Source: Pagrus major (taxonomy: Eukaryota; Chordata; Actinopteri; Spariformes; Sparidae). From it: DNA of 64,000 nt. Below are positions 23,129-42,010 of this stretch, piece after piece. The stretch's first letter is position 1, and every line of letters starts with the position of its first letter. Location: assembly GCF_040436345.1 (NCBI RefSeq), contig NC_133230.1:6283297-6347296 (forward strand), in the 5' to 3' direction. The position numbers and the translations under genes were made by a program. The notes beneath the pieces are model-generated. The model searched no databases, was not told where the DNA came from, and saw only the letters and a program-made list of their open reading frames with translations.

Positions 23129-26100
23129 CTATCTTCCGTCAGGATGACCGTGGTGCATTTCTGGTGTGTAAGTCAGGAGAACAATCATGACCCACAGGTG
23201 CAGTGCTGCCTGTAAGAAAGAAAGTTGAAATGTTGTTTACTTCTTTGATTAACCAGTGTTCATCAAGATGGAAAAAATGTACGTTTCAGAGACTCACCAT
23301 GTACAGGATAACAAACACTCTGGCCATAGGGTACCGCCTCAAGAAGATGCCCAGTCTGATGCTGAAAAGACACATTTTTCCATTTATCACCAGAGATCAT
23401 ATCTCACACAGGAAAGAGTTTAATTATATTACACTTATGGTGAGGACGTAAAAAATACTCCTGTGACTTGTTACCTGAAACGGTCAATGGTGCTGGCTGC
23501 CTTGCGTACTTTGCCATACACTCCCGGACTGTCCTGATCACTGAAGAGGATTGGTGTGTTTCTTTGTCGTGCACCTAAAAACACAGCACATAGAAAAAGA
23601 GATCATGAGTAAAGAAGTTACCAGTCGACACTGAAACTATTGAGCCCAATAACACACAGAGAAAGAAACAAAAGGACATGTTCCATTGTTTTGGCTGTAT
23701 GTTCACAAAACCCACTAACTGTCATCTAAACCTCTCCTACCTGGTCCCTCTAGGCCGCTCATGTTGATGGCTGGCCCTCCACTTTGTCCTCCCTGAGCGC
23801 TCTTCAGCTGCTGTTCCAGACGCTCCAGCTGGAAGACCAGGGAGCTTTTTTCTGTGCCCAGAGCCTCCAGCATCGTCTGCTTCTGGATCAGCGTCTCCGT
23901 CAGCTGGTGGAGACGATTCTCCAGCTCCGTTTGGCTGTTGCTGATAGTCTTGTTGGTTAACTGGAAAAATACATCATCAGTGCTGTTTATCAAATTGGTA
24001 AAGTTAGAAGCATTTACCATATGCTACGCTACTTTCTGTCACAAAGCAGATGTTGGCCAAGCCCTGACCCGAGAAGGAGGCTCTGCATTTGTACCATTTT
24101 AAAGTGACTGACCTGGTTCCTGAGTTTTTGAATTTCGTCTTCCCGATCCTTCATTCTGCTCTGCAGAGTGGTTTTGGCTCGATGTTGCTCTTCCTCTAGG
24201 TACTGCAACTCCTGTGATTTAAGAAACATACAAAAACATCCCAAATAAATTAGGAGTTTGGTCAGATGAAAAATAATGAATAAAGTTTCAGGAGAAATAC
24301 ATCTGTGACAGTTTGTAATTTTCTGCAGCTGCCATTTAAGAAATCATCCCTCTCCCTCACCTGTTTGTAGCGCTCGACCTCAGCCTCCATCTCCTGCTTA
24401 GCTCTGTTCTGTAAGGCCTGTTGCTCCTCGAACTGCGCCTGCTGCTCCCTCCATGACTCTGCCTCCATCAGGGCCTGATTCTCCAAATCCTGGGAGAGAA
24501 AAACATATCTCACTTACAACTTACTAACTAAATCAACAACATCTCAGTTATCTCAATAACCTCAAACCAAAGTTGGAAAGAAGAAAGACACTTAAAAGCA
24601 GCATCTCACCTGTATTTCTGTCCGCAGCGTGTGCACTTGCCCCTGTAGTTTCTGGATCTCCTCTCTCTGAAGTTCCTTGTCATGGCGCAGATCCTCCAGC
24701 TCCAGAGCCATGGCCCCGCTGCCGTCTATATTGTCCAGACCAGATCCCTCCTTCAGACTGCTGATCAACTTCTCTTTGGACTAGAGGATCATTTAAAACA
24801 TGATCAACACAGGTTAAGTCACGTACAGTATGTATGTAAAACAAAACTGGTTTGAAAACGATTGTCCACACTACGTATGAAAAACAGTAAGTCTAACTTG
24901 TAGGATGCGTGAAGCTTTGTGCTTGTAGTCTTGTAACTCCTGTTTGGCCGACTCAGCTGCAGCTTTGGCACTTTTCAGTTGCTGATGGAGTTCATCAACC
25001 CTGAGCTTCTCCTCTCCACCTCGCCGCTCTGTTGCAGACACCGTCTCTGCTAGGGTCTGCCTCTCAGCCTCCACTTTGGACAGGCGGCCAGCATACTCAA
25101 TCTGCACAATGACAGAGAATTAAGACGTCTAATAATTTCCATGTGTTCAGTCTAGACTTAACTGTCCTGGATTAAGGAAAGTGGATGAAGTCATGTGCAC
25201 CTGCATCTGCCGGTAGCTGTCCTGCTCCCTCCTGAGAGATGTTTCAGCCTCTCGCAGCCTTTCCTGCAGTGTTTCGAGAGCTTGAGAATGCATGCTGCTC
25301 CCTTCTGTGTGGTCTTGCATAATTCTGAAAACATAACAAGAAATATCCTATCTAAACCAATTCATAAAAAGCTGGATCTCATCTCTAATTCAAAAGGTGG
25401 TCACAGGAGCATACCTTAGCTTTTCCGTCTGTGCCTCATCTAATGCAGCACTGCGGGACTTCAGCAGCTGATCAGCTTCATCAAGTCTGATTTTCAGGAC
25501 TGCAAGTTGACCGTCTTTGGCTGAGAGGGCTTCTGTGAGGTCATCAACCTGTGACCGAAATTCCCGTAACATTCGGTCAGTCTGAGACTGCTCTGAGGTC
25601 CATCTGTCTGCCCGGAGACGTGTCTGGTTCAACTCTACATGAAAAGGTAACCATTTAATCAATACAGAGGGAGAGGCGCAGAAATGTAAGCCATCATTGT
25701 CATCTGTCTTGTCTAATACCTTACCATCTTGTAAGTCTTTTGCTCTCTGGATGACTGAAGCCATCTCCTGGTTGAGGGAGGCCACCTCACTGCGCAGCAG
25801 CTGATTCTCCAGACGCAAACTGGACAGGATCTGGCTCTGTGGCTCCTCTGTGGGAGGAGCAGGAGGCTCCTGCCTGCTGGACTCCTGAGGGACAGCCAAG
25901 CCTGAGTCTGAACTCTCAGGTGTGTCTGTGGTGGCCGAGAAGTGGTGAAGAGAGAACACAGAAAACTATTTTTCAGATATGTTAAATGCCTGAAGAGAAT
26001 CTGGACATGCTATTTATGAAAATAAGGAAAGAAAAATATGTCTGACTTCGGGGCACTTTTGTGTTTTTCACCAGTCTATCTACAGGTAATAACACATTAA

Positions 26101-26910
26101 TCTAGATGTAGTAGTATCTAGATATCTTGTCAAAATACCATGTTTCAATACAACTATCACACTAGAGTGGCAGTATTAACAAACATATATCAACCATTTT
26201 AGTAAACACTGACTGAAAATGATGGAAACTGTGATACGTAGTGTCTAATTATTCCTACCTTGGCTTTGTTCTTTAGCAGAGCTCTCCTCTGACGTTTTGA
26301 TGCTGTGAGCAGACAGTGAACTCATGCTTGAGGCCCTGGATACACCCCTGGTTGAGGGGGGCGTTGATGGGGCTGAGGGGAAGGCATGGGGACTGGTGGA
26401 AGGAGGAGGTGTGGGGTTTTGGGCCTCCGTAACCGGAACTGCCACTTTCACAAGTTCTCTTCTTGAATCGCTCCTGTTGCTGACAGGAGGATCCGAGCTG
26501 TTCAGAAAGTCAAAGAGCAGGTCATCGTCCACATCCTGCTCGCTCTTTTTGCGCCGCACAAAGCCAGACGAGATCTTAGCAGAGTTAGCCGCACTGCTGC
26601 CAGAAGCAGAGGAGATACCGGCCATGTTTGCAGTACCACCCAAAAGCGTTGCATTGGATTTCTTGATGTTTCCAGCTGCTGCAGAGATGAAGCTCGGTGC
26701 AACACTGGAGGATGCAAAGTCATGATGTGTCACAGCTGCATTGGCCTGGTACCCTGCGGTGTTGTATTCAGGTTTGTCAGTTGATTCTTCCTCATAGGAT
26801 GAAAAGGATGATGATCTTCCCTGGTTTTTGGTCAGGGCAGTGGCAGCTCCTTGGTCCACTTTATTCAGGAAGTCTTCAGCCTTCCCGGCCAAGTCAGCAA
26901 ACCAAGACAT
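23129..26910 (-). CDS. golga5: golgin subfamily A member 5 (golgin-84)
   Basis: Golgin-84 is a tail-anchored coiled-coil protein of Golgi rims that binds Rab1 and the COG complex to tether retrograde vesicles. Coding exons: 26910-26259, 25925-25725, 25634-25415, 25324-25201, 25101-24898, 24780-24610, 24489-24361, 24211-24113, 23960-23741, 23574-23475, 23361-23298, 23209-23129. The phases join to 2265 nt, 754 aa (human 731). The N-terminus MSWFADLAGKAEDFLNKVDQ is diagnostic. Residues 20-220 are low-complexity and Ser-rich. Coiled coil runs from about 235 to 690. A C-terminal anchor follows the basic segment RLGIFLRRYP (roughly residues 717-741, ending LLTYTPEMHH). A 5' UTR exon ends at 27679, and the ATG exon begins at 26918. 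In human, GOLGA5 is next to LGMN. Here the two are separated by a six-gene block. Confidence 0.96.
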
Positions 26911-27780
26911 TTTGTATCCTAATGTTAGAAACATAAACGCTCATTATCACCACTGAGGTGCCTTTAAATAAGGACATAACCCATAAATAGAGGTAATGAT
27001 CTCCAAAACATACTGTACACAACTTCCACACTCCTATCACAGGTATCTCCATATAAACTTAGCTCGTGGAGTTGGCTGCAAAGTTACTGCATAATTTTCT
27101 GGGTAAATCTACATTACAGAGTGTGGTTAAAAATGCATAAACAAAAATCTTTACCAATAACATGCATTAAGCTTCTAACTGTAGCCTTGGACATCCCCAT
27201 AAATATTGGATTAATCCAAACACAAATATATGGGTCATCCAGGAGCAGCCATTTGTATTGTATTGACTGAATGGGAGTGTATCCCTTTTAAACAAACAGT
27301 GACAACACCCAGTGAGAGATGGTTATGGTTAAGATCACTTTAAGTCATAACTAAAGTTAATACTCTCGTATTACTCTTTGTAAGCAGCCTGAGAGACGAA
27401 ACTCAGGATAAAACTCCCAAGTGAATTTACAATGTCTGCAAAGCTAGCATGCTAGCTCCATAACTCACCAGAGCCAAAGCTAGCTACTTATTTATATTAT
27501 TATAACGACAGCGCATTGTTTCTGGCACAGATACGTGGTACATGAAGGAGTTATTACAAAAGCCATCAGTAGCTGGACTAACGTTATCAAAAAACGAGTG
27601 TAAACACAGTTGGGTCAACATCACTGCTAAAGCTAACAGGCTAGCAGGCTACTTACTAAAAGGAGGCTTCTAACGTACCGTTTGAAACGACGTCCAAAAT
27701 CCCAAAATGTCCCAGGACACCAGGCTACCGCCGGGGTTTAACTGGTGTGCATGAAAGAGTAATATCGTTTGGATAAACAC
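26911..27780 (-). promoter_or_regulatory. golga5: golga5 5' UTR exon, first intron and promoter flank
   Basis: The ATG exon begins at 26918 after the acceptor ACATTAG. A donor CAAACG before GTACGT places the end of a non-coding exon at 27679. The flank above 27700 holds the presumed start site. It is only mildly CG-rich and no TATA box stands out. The intron between (26919-27678) has no recognisable content. Confidence 0.5.
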
Positions 27781-28069
27781 GGTCAAATGTCATTATCTGT
27801 CAAAGAGGATATTGGTGATCTTCTCAATACGTGGACCAGGAAGCCCTGCTAGCAAGGACCCCACAACAGAGCGACCGCAGACAAGCCTGATCAAAAACTA
27901 ACCAATGAGGTTTCCAATGCGCGGCACCCACCTCCTTCTTGTGTTTAAATTATGCTCCTGTAATTAAAAACATATATTTTAAGTAACAAGTAACAAGCAG
28001 ATACTTTAAAAATACTGCTCATCAACTGGCAAAAAAAAAATAAAATAAAAATAATGTTTTCAGGAACCA

Positions 28070-28658
28070 TTAAAGGAGCTATATGTAAGAATTTTAATTT
28101 TATTTTTAATTATCAACAGAATGTGAAAAAATAACTGTTGACATTAGATCGTTTCCACGCTTCCTATTCATTGTCTATGCAAGCAGCTATGCAATGCATT
28201 CTGGTAGTGTATCATGACTTTACCAGAGACGGGACATTGCGTAGCCCACTCCTAATTTGCATTAAGTTGAGGTCTCGGCTACTTTATGCAAACCAGGGGC
28301 GTCCAGCGTGACTCGCCGCCTCTGGAAACGTTTTCAGGCACACATTTCAGTTTACTATTTCTGTAAAGGTTTCCAAAAAAGCCTGCATGTTGGTCCGGTT
28401 TGAAATCTTGGAGCAGGCGGCACACAAGTCACGTTTGTCCAGTCAGGTGTAGCCTGTAAGTGTTGGCATGGTTGTTGGAGGGTTTTGCTTGTTTTGGTCA
28501 AGCGTGCAAAGCTGGGAAGCGTCACAAGCTGTCACGTCAAAAAACAGTCTGCCCACAATCCAATATGAGAAGATGAGGAAACAGCACTGCTCTGAGGGCA
28601 AGTAACCATGTTCGGTAACAGAGAAAGACACAGAGAAACTTACATATAGCACCTTTAA
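28070..28658. mobile_element. non-autonomous DNA element, TTAAAGG(T/A)GC termini, long copy
   Basis: The left end TTAAAGGAGCTATATGTAAG and the reverse complement of the right end (TTAAAGGTGCTATATGTAAG) are inverted repeats of about 20 bases differing at one position. They enclose 589 bases without coding capacity. A shorter element with the same termini lies at 39114-39366. Both ends carry TTAA, which could be the target duplication, but the flanks are too short to decide. Confidence 0.7.
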
Positions 28659-28929
28659 ATGGAAACTGCAGACTGCGCGCTACACTTTCTGTAATACTAC
28701 CCACTTCCATTTTAGATGCAGAAATACTTAAATAGAAATGAATAGGACTAAATTTGCACCTTTTTAAAGTTGATTGTGTAAATGTCTCCACACATCCAAT
28801 ATGTGATGCTTGTGAAAAGTAACATTTCTAGTGCAATAACAGATGTTATGGACACAGGAACAAACAAACCCTTTTTCTTTTCAGTCTGCTTAATAAAATA
28901 CCTAGAAAAGAGATCAACTGACACAGAAG

Positions 28930-29742
28930 TTATGAAACAGTGCCTCTTTATTTTTTCCGCACTCACTCCAAAATGCATATTTACATGGCATGCCACATCA
29001 ATACAGGAACTGACTATGGACACAATCGATAACACATAGAATCTGCTCTGGGAGTTAAGGGCAGGGGAGTTATCCCATGAACAACCAACCAAGAGATAAC
29101 AGAAACAAAGCAACACTTTTATAACCAGGTCAGCCATAGAAAATGGTTCCTCTTAAACTGGGTTGTTTCAAAGACTTAAAAATTGATAAATGTACTGAAC
29201 ATGTACGGAACTTTTCACGTGTGTCACGTCGGGCTGGCGTCACAGTCCAGTCGGAGATGGTGATCATCTACAAAAAACCCCCAAGGCTTTTAAAATTCAG
29301 GATGGACTGCAAGGGCACATGATCACACATTGATAGGGAGGGGGGGATTTACAACAGTAATTCATCGTTGGTGAGGCTCCATAAGACATCCAGTCCAGTA
29401 ATATCAAGATGCCTCAACAATCTAAGTCTTCTAAAATAGTGTCCTTGTTCAAGGTAATAATCCACAAGCGCTGTGTCCTTTCAGAAAAAACAAAAATGGA
29501 GTGGACTCCAGAAGATCCAAAAAAAAGAGGGGGGGAAAGAAGTTAAATACATAAAAAAAACACAACTCAGTACACGAGTTTGTGTGTGATTATGCAAAAA
29601 TAACAAAACAACAAATATCTGGACAAGATTCTTCTGAGAGAGATCCTTTGAGAAAAATGTTGTCTTTGCTCAATCAGTATTTCCTCTGTGTTCGGATAAA
29701 CAGTCTGTTGAATCAACATTCAAACACACGTCCTCTGGGAGT

Positions 29743-29810
<68 letters not shown>

Positions 29811-29904
29811 CTCTCAACCACACACACACACACACACACACACTCTCTCTCTTACACAGCCAATTACACATGCAATGTGGATTCTGAATGATGGACTCTC
29901 CGCA
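28930..29904 (-). other. rtf1: rtf1 3' untranslated region
   Basis: It extends from the rtf1 stop to just past an AATAAA on the minus strand (plus 28947-28952), nearly 1 kb. It contains the two CA/TG dinucleotide arrays listed separately, so the mature RNA would carry a long (UG)n tract. Confidence 0.6.
29747..29842. repeat. (CA)n microsatellite, two arrays
   Basis: Some 30 CA units at 29747-29807 and 12 at 29819-29842 are separated by CT units. They lie inside the rtf1 3' UTR and read (UG)n in the transcript. The plus-strand open frame full of Thr-His is an artefact of this repeat. Confidence 0.95.
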
Positions 29905-38280
<8,376 letters not shown>

Positions 38281-38903
38281 GATTAGCTGCACGGCTAACC
38301 TGCTAGCTACCTCTGTGTCGTCTAAATGTTTGAGGCTAGCCGCTGCTGCTACCTAGCTAGTCGGCTCTGCAGTCAACCACACAAAGGCACTACTGCGCAT
38401 GCGCGCTCGCACTGATTTCATAGTTACCGCTGGGTTTTATATCTTTGTCAATAAAATTTAATTCTTATTTGCACGTGCGCTTATTATAATTTTTATTACT
38501 GGAGTTTAGATGAAGAAAATTAAACAGCCAGTCTGCGAGAACATTGATGTTTAGCTGAAACGGAACTACACATCGACAGTGACTGTGTCGGTCAGGACAA
38601 ATATCTTTGGTGCACCGGGGCTGCATTCACGGTCCACGGGAATTTAACCTTTTAATGTTGTAAATCTGTTCTCCCATGTGTTTGGCTTGCTGAATGTACG
38701 CTGAACGCAGCACGAAGTGCTTCCGCCGGGTCTCCCGTGTAGATCCGGACAACCTTGAGTGTGTAATGAGTGCTACACGACCAGTTTGTGAATTGTTTAA
38801 CTCCATAATAGTGTTTAAAAGAGATATCTTGATGGTTTAGTCCAACTGAACCAAGAAGTCGGTGACATATCCATCCTTGTCTTTCTGGTGCAGCATGGTC
38901 AGA
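38281..38903. promoter_or_regulatory. shared rtf1/ndufaf1 head-to-head promoter
   Basis: The rtf1 ATG (minus) and the inferred first, non-coding exon of ndufaf1 (plus, donor AGA before GTAAGT, exon end 38903) face away from each other across about 0.6 kb. The interval is CG-rich near 38390-38410 and contains the palindromic NRF1 site listed next. In human the same two genes are neighbours in opposite orientation, so a bidirectional promoter is a reasonable inference. Confidence 0.6.
38394..38404. promoter_or_regulatory. NRF1 palindromic site TGCGCATGCGC
   Basis: TGCGCATGCGC is a full match to the palindromic nuclear respiratory factor 1 motif (YGCGCAYGCGCR). NRF1 drives many nuclear genes for mitochondrial proteins. 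Its position about 115 bases upstream of the rtf1 ATG and about 500 bases before the inferred ndufaf1 donor fits a shared core promoter. Confidence 0.75.
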
Positions 38904-39113
38904 GTAAGTAGAGACAGATTATGCTAACCGTGTTCACTGTCACATTGCATGTTGGGTCTACTGAATCCTGAACACCAGCTGGTCACAGTTATTTATGTAA
39001 AAATGTAAATGTTCTTAAAATGCAGTCTGAAAAATGGCTGTAACATTGATTGTGTAACTGCCATGCATGGAGATCAGGAAAGCAAATGGTTTGCACTTCT
39101 TTAGATGTGATTT

Positions 39114-39366
39114 TTAAAGGTGCAATATGCAAGAATTGGCCATCTGTCAAATTGATACTTAAAACAAATAGGGGGCAGCATATCACTAGATTACTTGCTA
39201 ACTGTAGGTGCTGTTAGCTAGTTAGCTCAGTCAGCGGTGCAGCTACACCAAACAATACATAGCCATCATAACATCCAAGCTGTTACGTCTTTACATTCTG
39301 TTGATTATTTGTTTGTTAGCTTTTGGATGTTTTCAACAAAACAAATCTTACATATGGCACCTTTAA
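39114..39366. mobile_element. non-autonomous DNA element, TTAAAGGTGC termini, short copy
   Basis: Left TTAAAGGTGCAATATGCAAG and the reverse complement of the right end (TTAAAGGTGCCATATGTAAG) are inverted repeats. The element is 253 bases long, has no coding capacity and lies in the inferred first intron of ndufaf1. It has the same termini as 28070-28658 but a different, shorter interior. Confidence 0.7.
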
Positions 39367-39723
39367 CAATTAATGAAGTAACACTACTGGAACAGACTTA
39401 CAGCGATCAGTCGTCCCGTGTTTAGCACAAAAGACACATGGATAGTAATTGGCACACAGTCCTATATTTCAAGAGGATGGTGGTGACAAAAAGACATCAC
39501 ACAAGTTAGATAGGCTTCCTAGATAGTTTTATTAGACCAAATGATAATGTAAAGAGTAAAAACTGTACATGTTAATCACAACCTGTCAAGCCAGTCAAAT
39601 TAGATTGTCTTCTTGTAACTTAAGGGAATTTGATCATCCATTACCACCCTGTAACTCGAGTATAATGACACCACTTTTCTGTGTGATATATCCCAGCAGT
39701 GAACTGTCCGTGCCATCACTGAA

Positions 39724-41195
39724 ATGTCTCTGCCAAAGATCACACGTCTCCCCTCAGCGAGGCTGCTGGGCTCCATCCAGCACCACTGCCAGCAGCTGCT
39801 CCTCCCCTCCATCACTCCTGTCACTGTACCCAGAAGAGCTATGATTCAGGGTCAATACAGACGACCCGGCGAGCCCAAAGAAGACAAGTTTCCATGGCAG
39901 AAGATTAACTTCAGCCTCTCAAAGGGTTTGGAGGGGATAAAGAGGAATTTCGCACTGTTGAAAAAGGAGTTTTCCGACCGCTGGGTTGGTCCAGAAGGCA
40001 AACCCTTCCACGAGCACATGTTGGAGCAGACCAGGGTGATATGGGAGTTCAGAGGTCCAGAGTGCCTGGAGCAGTGGACGGTGTCCTCAGATCGTGAGAT
40101 CGGAGGACAAAGTGAAGCTTATTTGAAGCTTGGCAGAAACAATAATACCCTTTTTTTGTACGGGTCTCTGAACTCTACTCCTCCAAGAGATGGAGAAACA
40201 CGCTACAGTGGCTACTGCACCATGCGCTCAAAGCAAGCACTGGTTAGTGCCATCACTTTATTTTCCTTTCTGAAGTTCATGGAAACATTGTTGTTACTGT
40301 AATAGTATCCAGAGACACTGAGGATTTTTCTCTGGAAATTGCTTGACCCTATTCACCTGTGGTGTCTCCCCTTGAATTCACATTGGTGGCAGTTGTATGC
40401 TAACTACTGCTGCGCTAACAGTCAACCTCCAAACCTTTTGTGTCTCCTAGGCTTCCTTTGATAGAAAAAAGCACTACGACTGGACCAATTTCAACACCCT
40501 GCATTTGCGTGTGCGTGGCGATGGCCGTCCCTGGATGATCAACGTTGCAGCAGAAACGTACTTCTCTCACATGAAAGATGACATATACTCGTATTTCCTG
40601 TACACCAGGGGAGGACCCTACTGGCAGGATGTCAAGGTAAAAGTAGAGGTCTTTCAAGAATAAGCTCCATGATATATGTTGTTATACCAGAAGAAACATC
40701 ACAGAATATGGAGAACATTGTTAACGCATTTCCTGCACTTGTAATTTTAGGAATAACTGCTTAATATTTGATGTTTGTAAGTGGTCATTCTAATGCTCAG
40801 GTGTTACTCATTTACAGATACCTTTCTCCAAGTTCTTCCTTACACATCGTGGGAGGATACAAGATGATCAGCATCCTCTCTGGCTGGACAAGGTAATGTC
40901 ATACTCATCTAGTTGGATCTATCAGTGGTGCTAATACCGCTTTTATTCACATGGGGGGGCGCCAGAATCAACAAAGAAAATCACGGTCCTTGTAGGTGCT
41001 ATAACTCTTCTGTGCTCTCTTTAGTTTATTTAATTCATCTTTTTGTAATTACAGGTAAACACCATTGGATTTACTTTGGGAGACAAAGCTGACGGTCCGT
41101 TCCAGCTGGAGATTGATTTCATAGGCGTCTCCAAAGACTACGCACACACTGAGGAGTTTGCTTATGAGCTGTACAAGAGGAATCCTGAAGTTTGA
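39724..41195 (+). CDS. ndufaf1: complex I intermediate-associated protein 30, mitochondrial
   Basis: NDUFAF1 (CIA30) is an assembly factor of the mitochondrial complex I membrane arm. Coding exons: 39724-40242, 40451-40636, 40818-40892, 41055-41195. They join in phase to 921 nt, 306 aa (human 327). The N-terminus ([19 protein letters not shown]) has basic residues, Ser/Leu and no acids, as in a mitochondrial presequence. The CIA30 domain fills about residues 100-295, with [35 protein letters not shown] and [13 protein letters not shown]. The C-terminus [16 protein letters not shown] is family-like. The coding exon has an acceptor at 39696, so a 5' UTR exon near 38903 is inferred. It is convergent with nusap1. 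Confidence 0.95.
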
Positions 41196-41595
41196 GATGC
41201 AGTTTGGAGATGAACTGTATACTGAAACTGCCATCCATGTATCTGGTAATGTTGTAAGATACTGTACATCTGGATTCTAGTACTATTTCTAGTACTTTAT
41301 TCTTAAACTCAGACATTTCTTATCTGCAGAATTTGGCTAAAAGCCCTGAGTCAGAATGTTTCTGGTCTTACAACAAGCAAATATGCTTAATTCAGGACTT
41401 GTTGAAGGAGATAAAATACAACTGCAGCTGATGGCATCTATGACCTTCTAATAACAGGACATTAACTGAGAACGTGTGCTCCTTCACAACAAAATCAAGT
41501 TGTTTATTCTGCTCCAAGTCTAACACGCCTTCCTCCCAACAAATAATGTAAATCAACCAGATGTTAATCAACAATAAAAAATATTCTTCATGTGA
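41196..41595 (+). other. ndufaf1: ndufaf1 3' untranslated region
   Basis: An AATAAA lies near 41572, about 375 bases after the stop codon. A second one near 41675 is a possible alternative. Beyond it comes the convergent nusap1 3' end. Confidence 0.6.
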
Positions 41596-41699
41596 ATAAT
41601 CAGTTTGTGGTGGGTAGACTTAATCAAATCGTGATTGCACACAAATGTTCATACTTAGTATTTTGGAAAGCTGCAATAAAACGTAGAACAGACAAGGAA

Positions 41700-42010
41700 G
41701 TATTTTGCATCAATGTCTTTTTATCTTTGTCTTCACTAAAAAAGTAAAAACATCAACTTTAAGAACAAAAGTACCAATATAGAAAGCTGCAAAAAAGGAA
41801 ATCCATTCTCTACTCATGAAATTACATAAATGGCTATATCGGAGCTATAAAGTGTAATGCACAAGTCAAATCTAAAAACACTGCGTATTAGGGTGGATAG
41901 AAGCAGAAAATGCGAGCTTGTCTAATTTCCCAACAGTACGCTAAAAATGACAGGAAATATTTACACTGAAACAACAGGCTGTACAAACGACCATCACAAG
42001 TACGACTCTT
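41700..42010 (-). other. nusap1: nusap1 3' untranslated region (extent uncertain)
   Basis: This is the sequence after the nusap1 stop on the minus strand. I see no canonical AATAAA here on that strand. A GATAAA-type variant near 41719 is the best candidate, so the 3' end may approach or overlap that of ndufaf1. Confidence 0.4.

Noticed and set aside
28195-28215. ZNF143-like stretch GCAATGCATTCTGGTAG
   Set aside because: It lies inside the inverted-repeat element and matches the consensus less well than the site near trip11.
29582-29887. Plus-strand open frame with Thr-His repeats
   Set aside because: It is read through the CA microsatellite in the rtf1 3' UTR.
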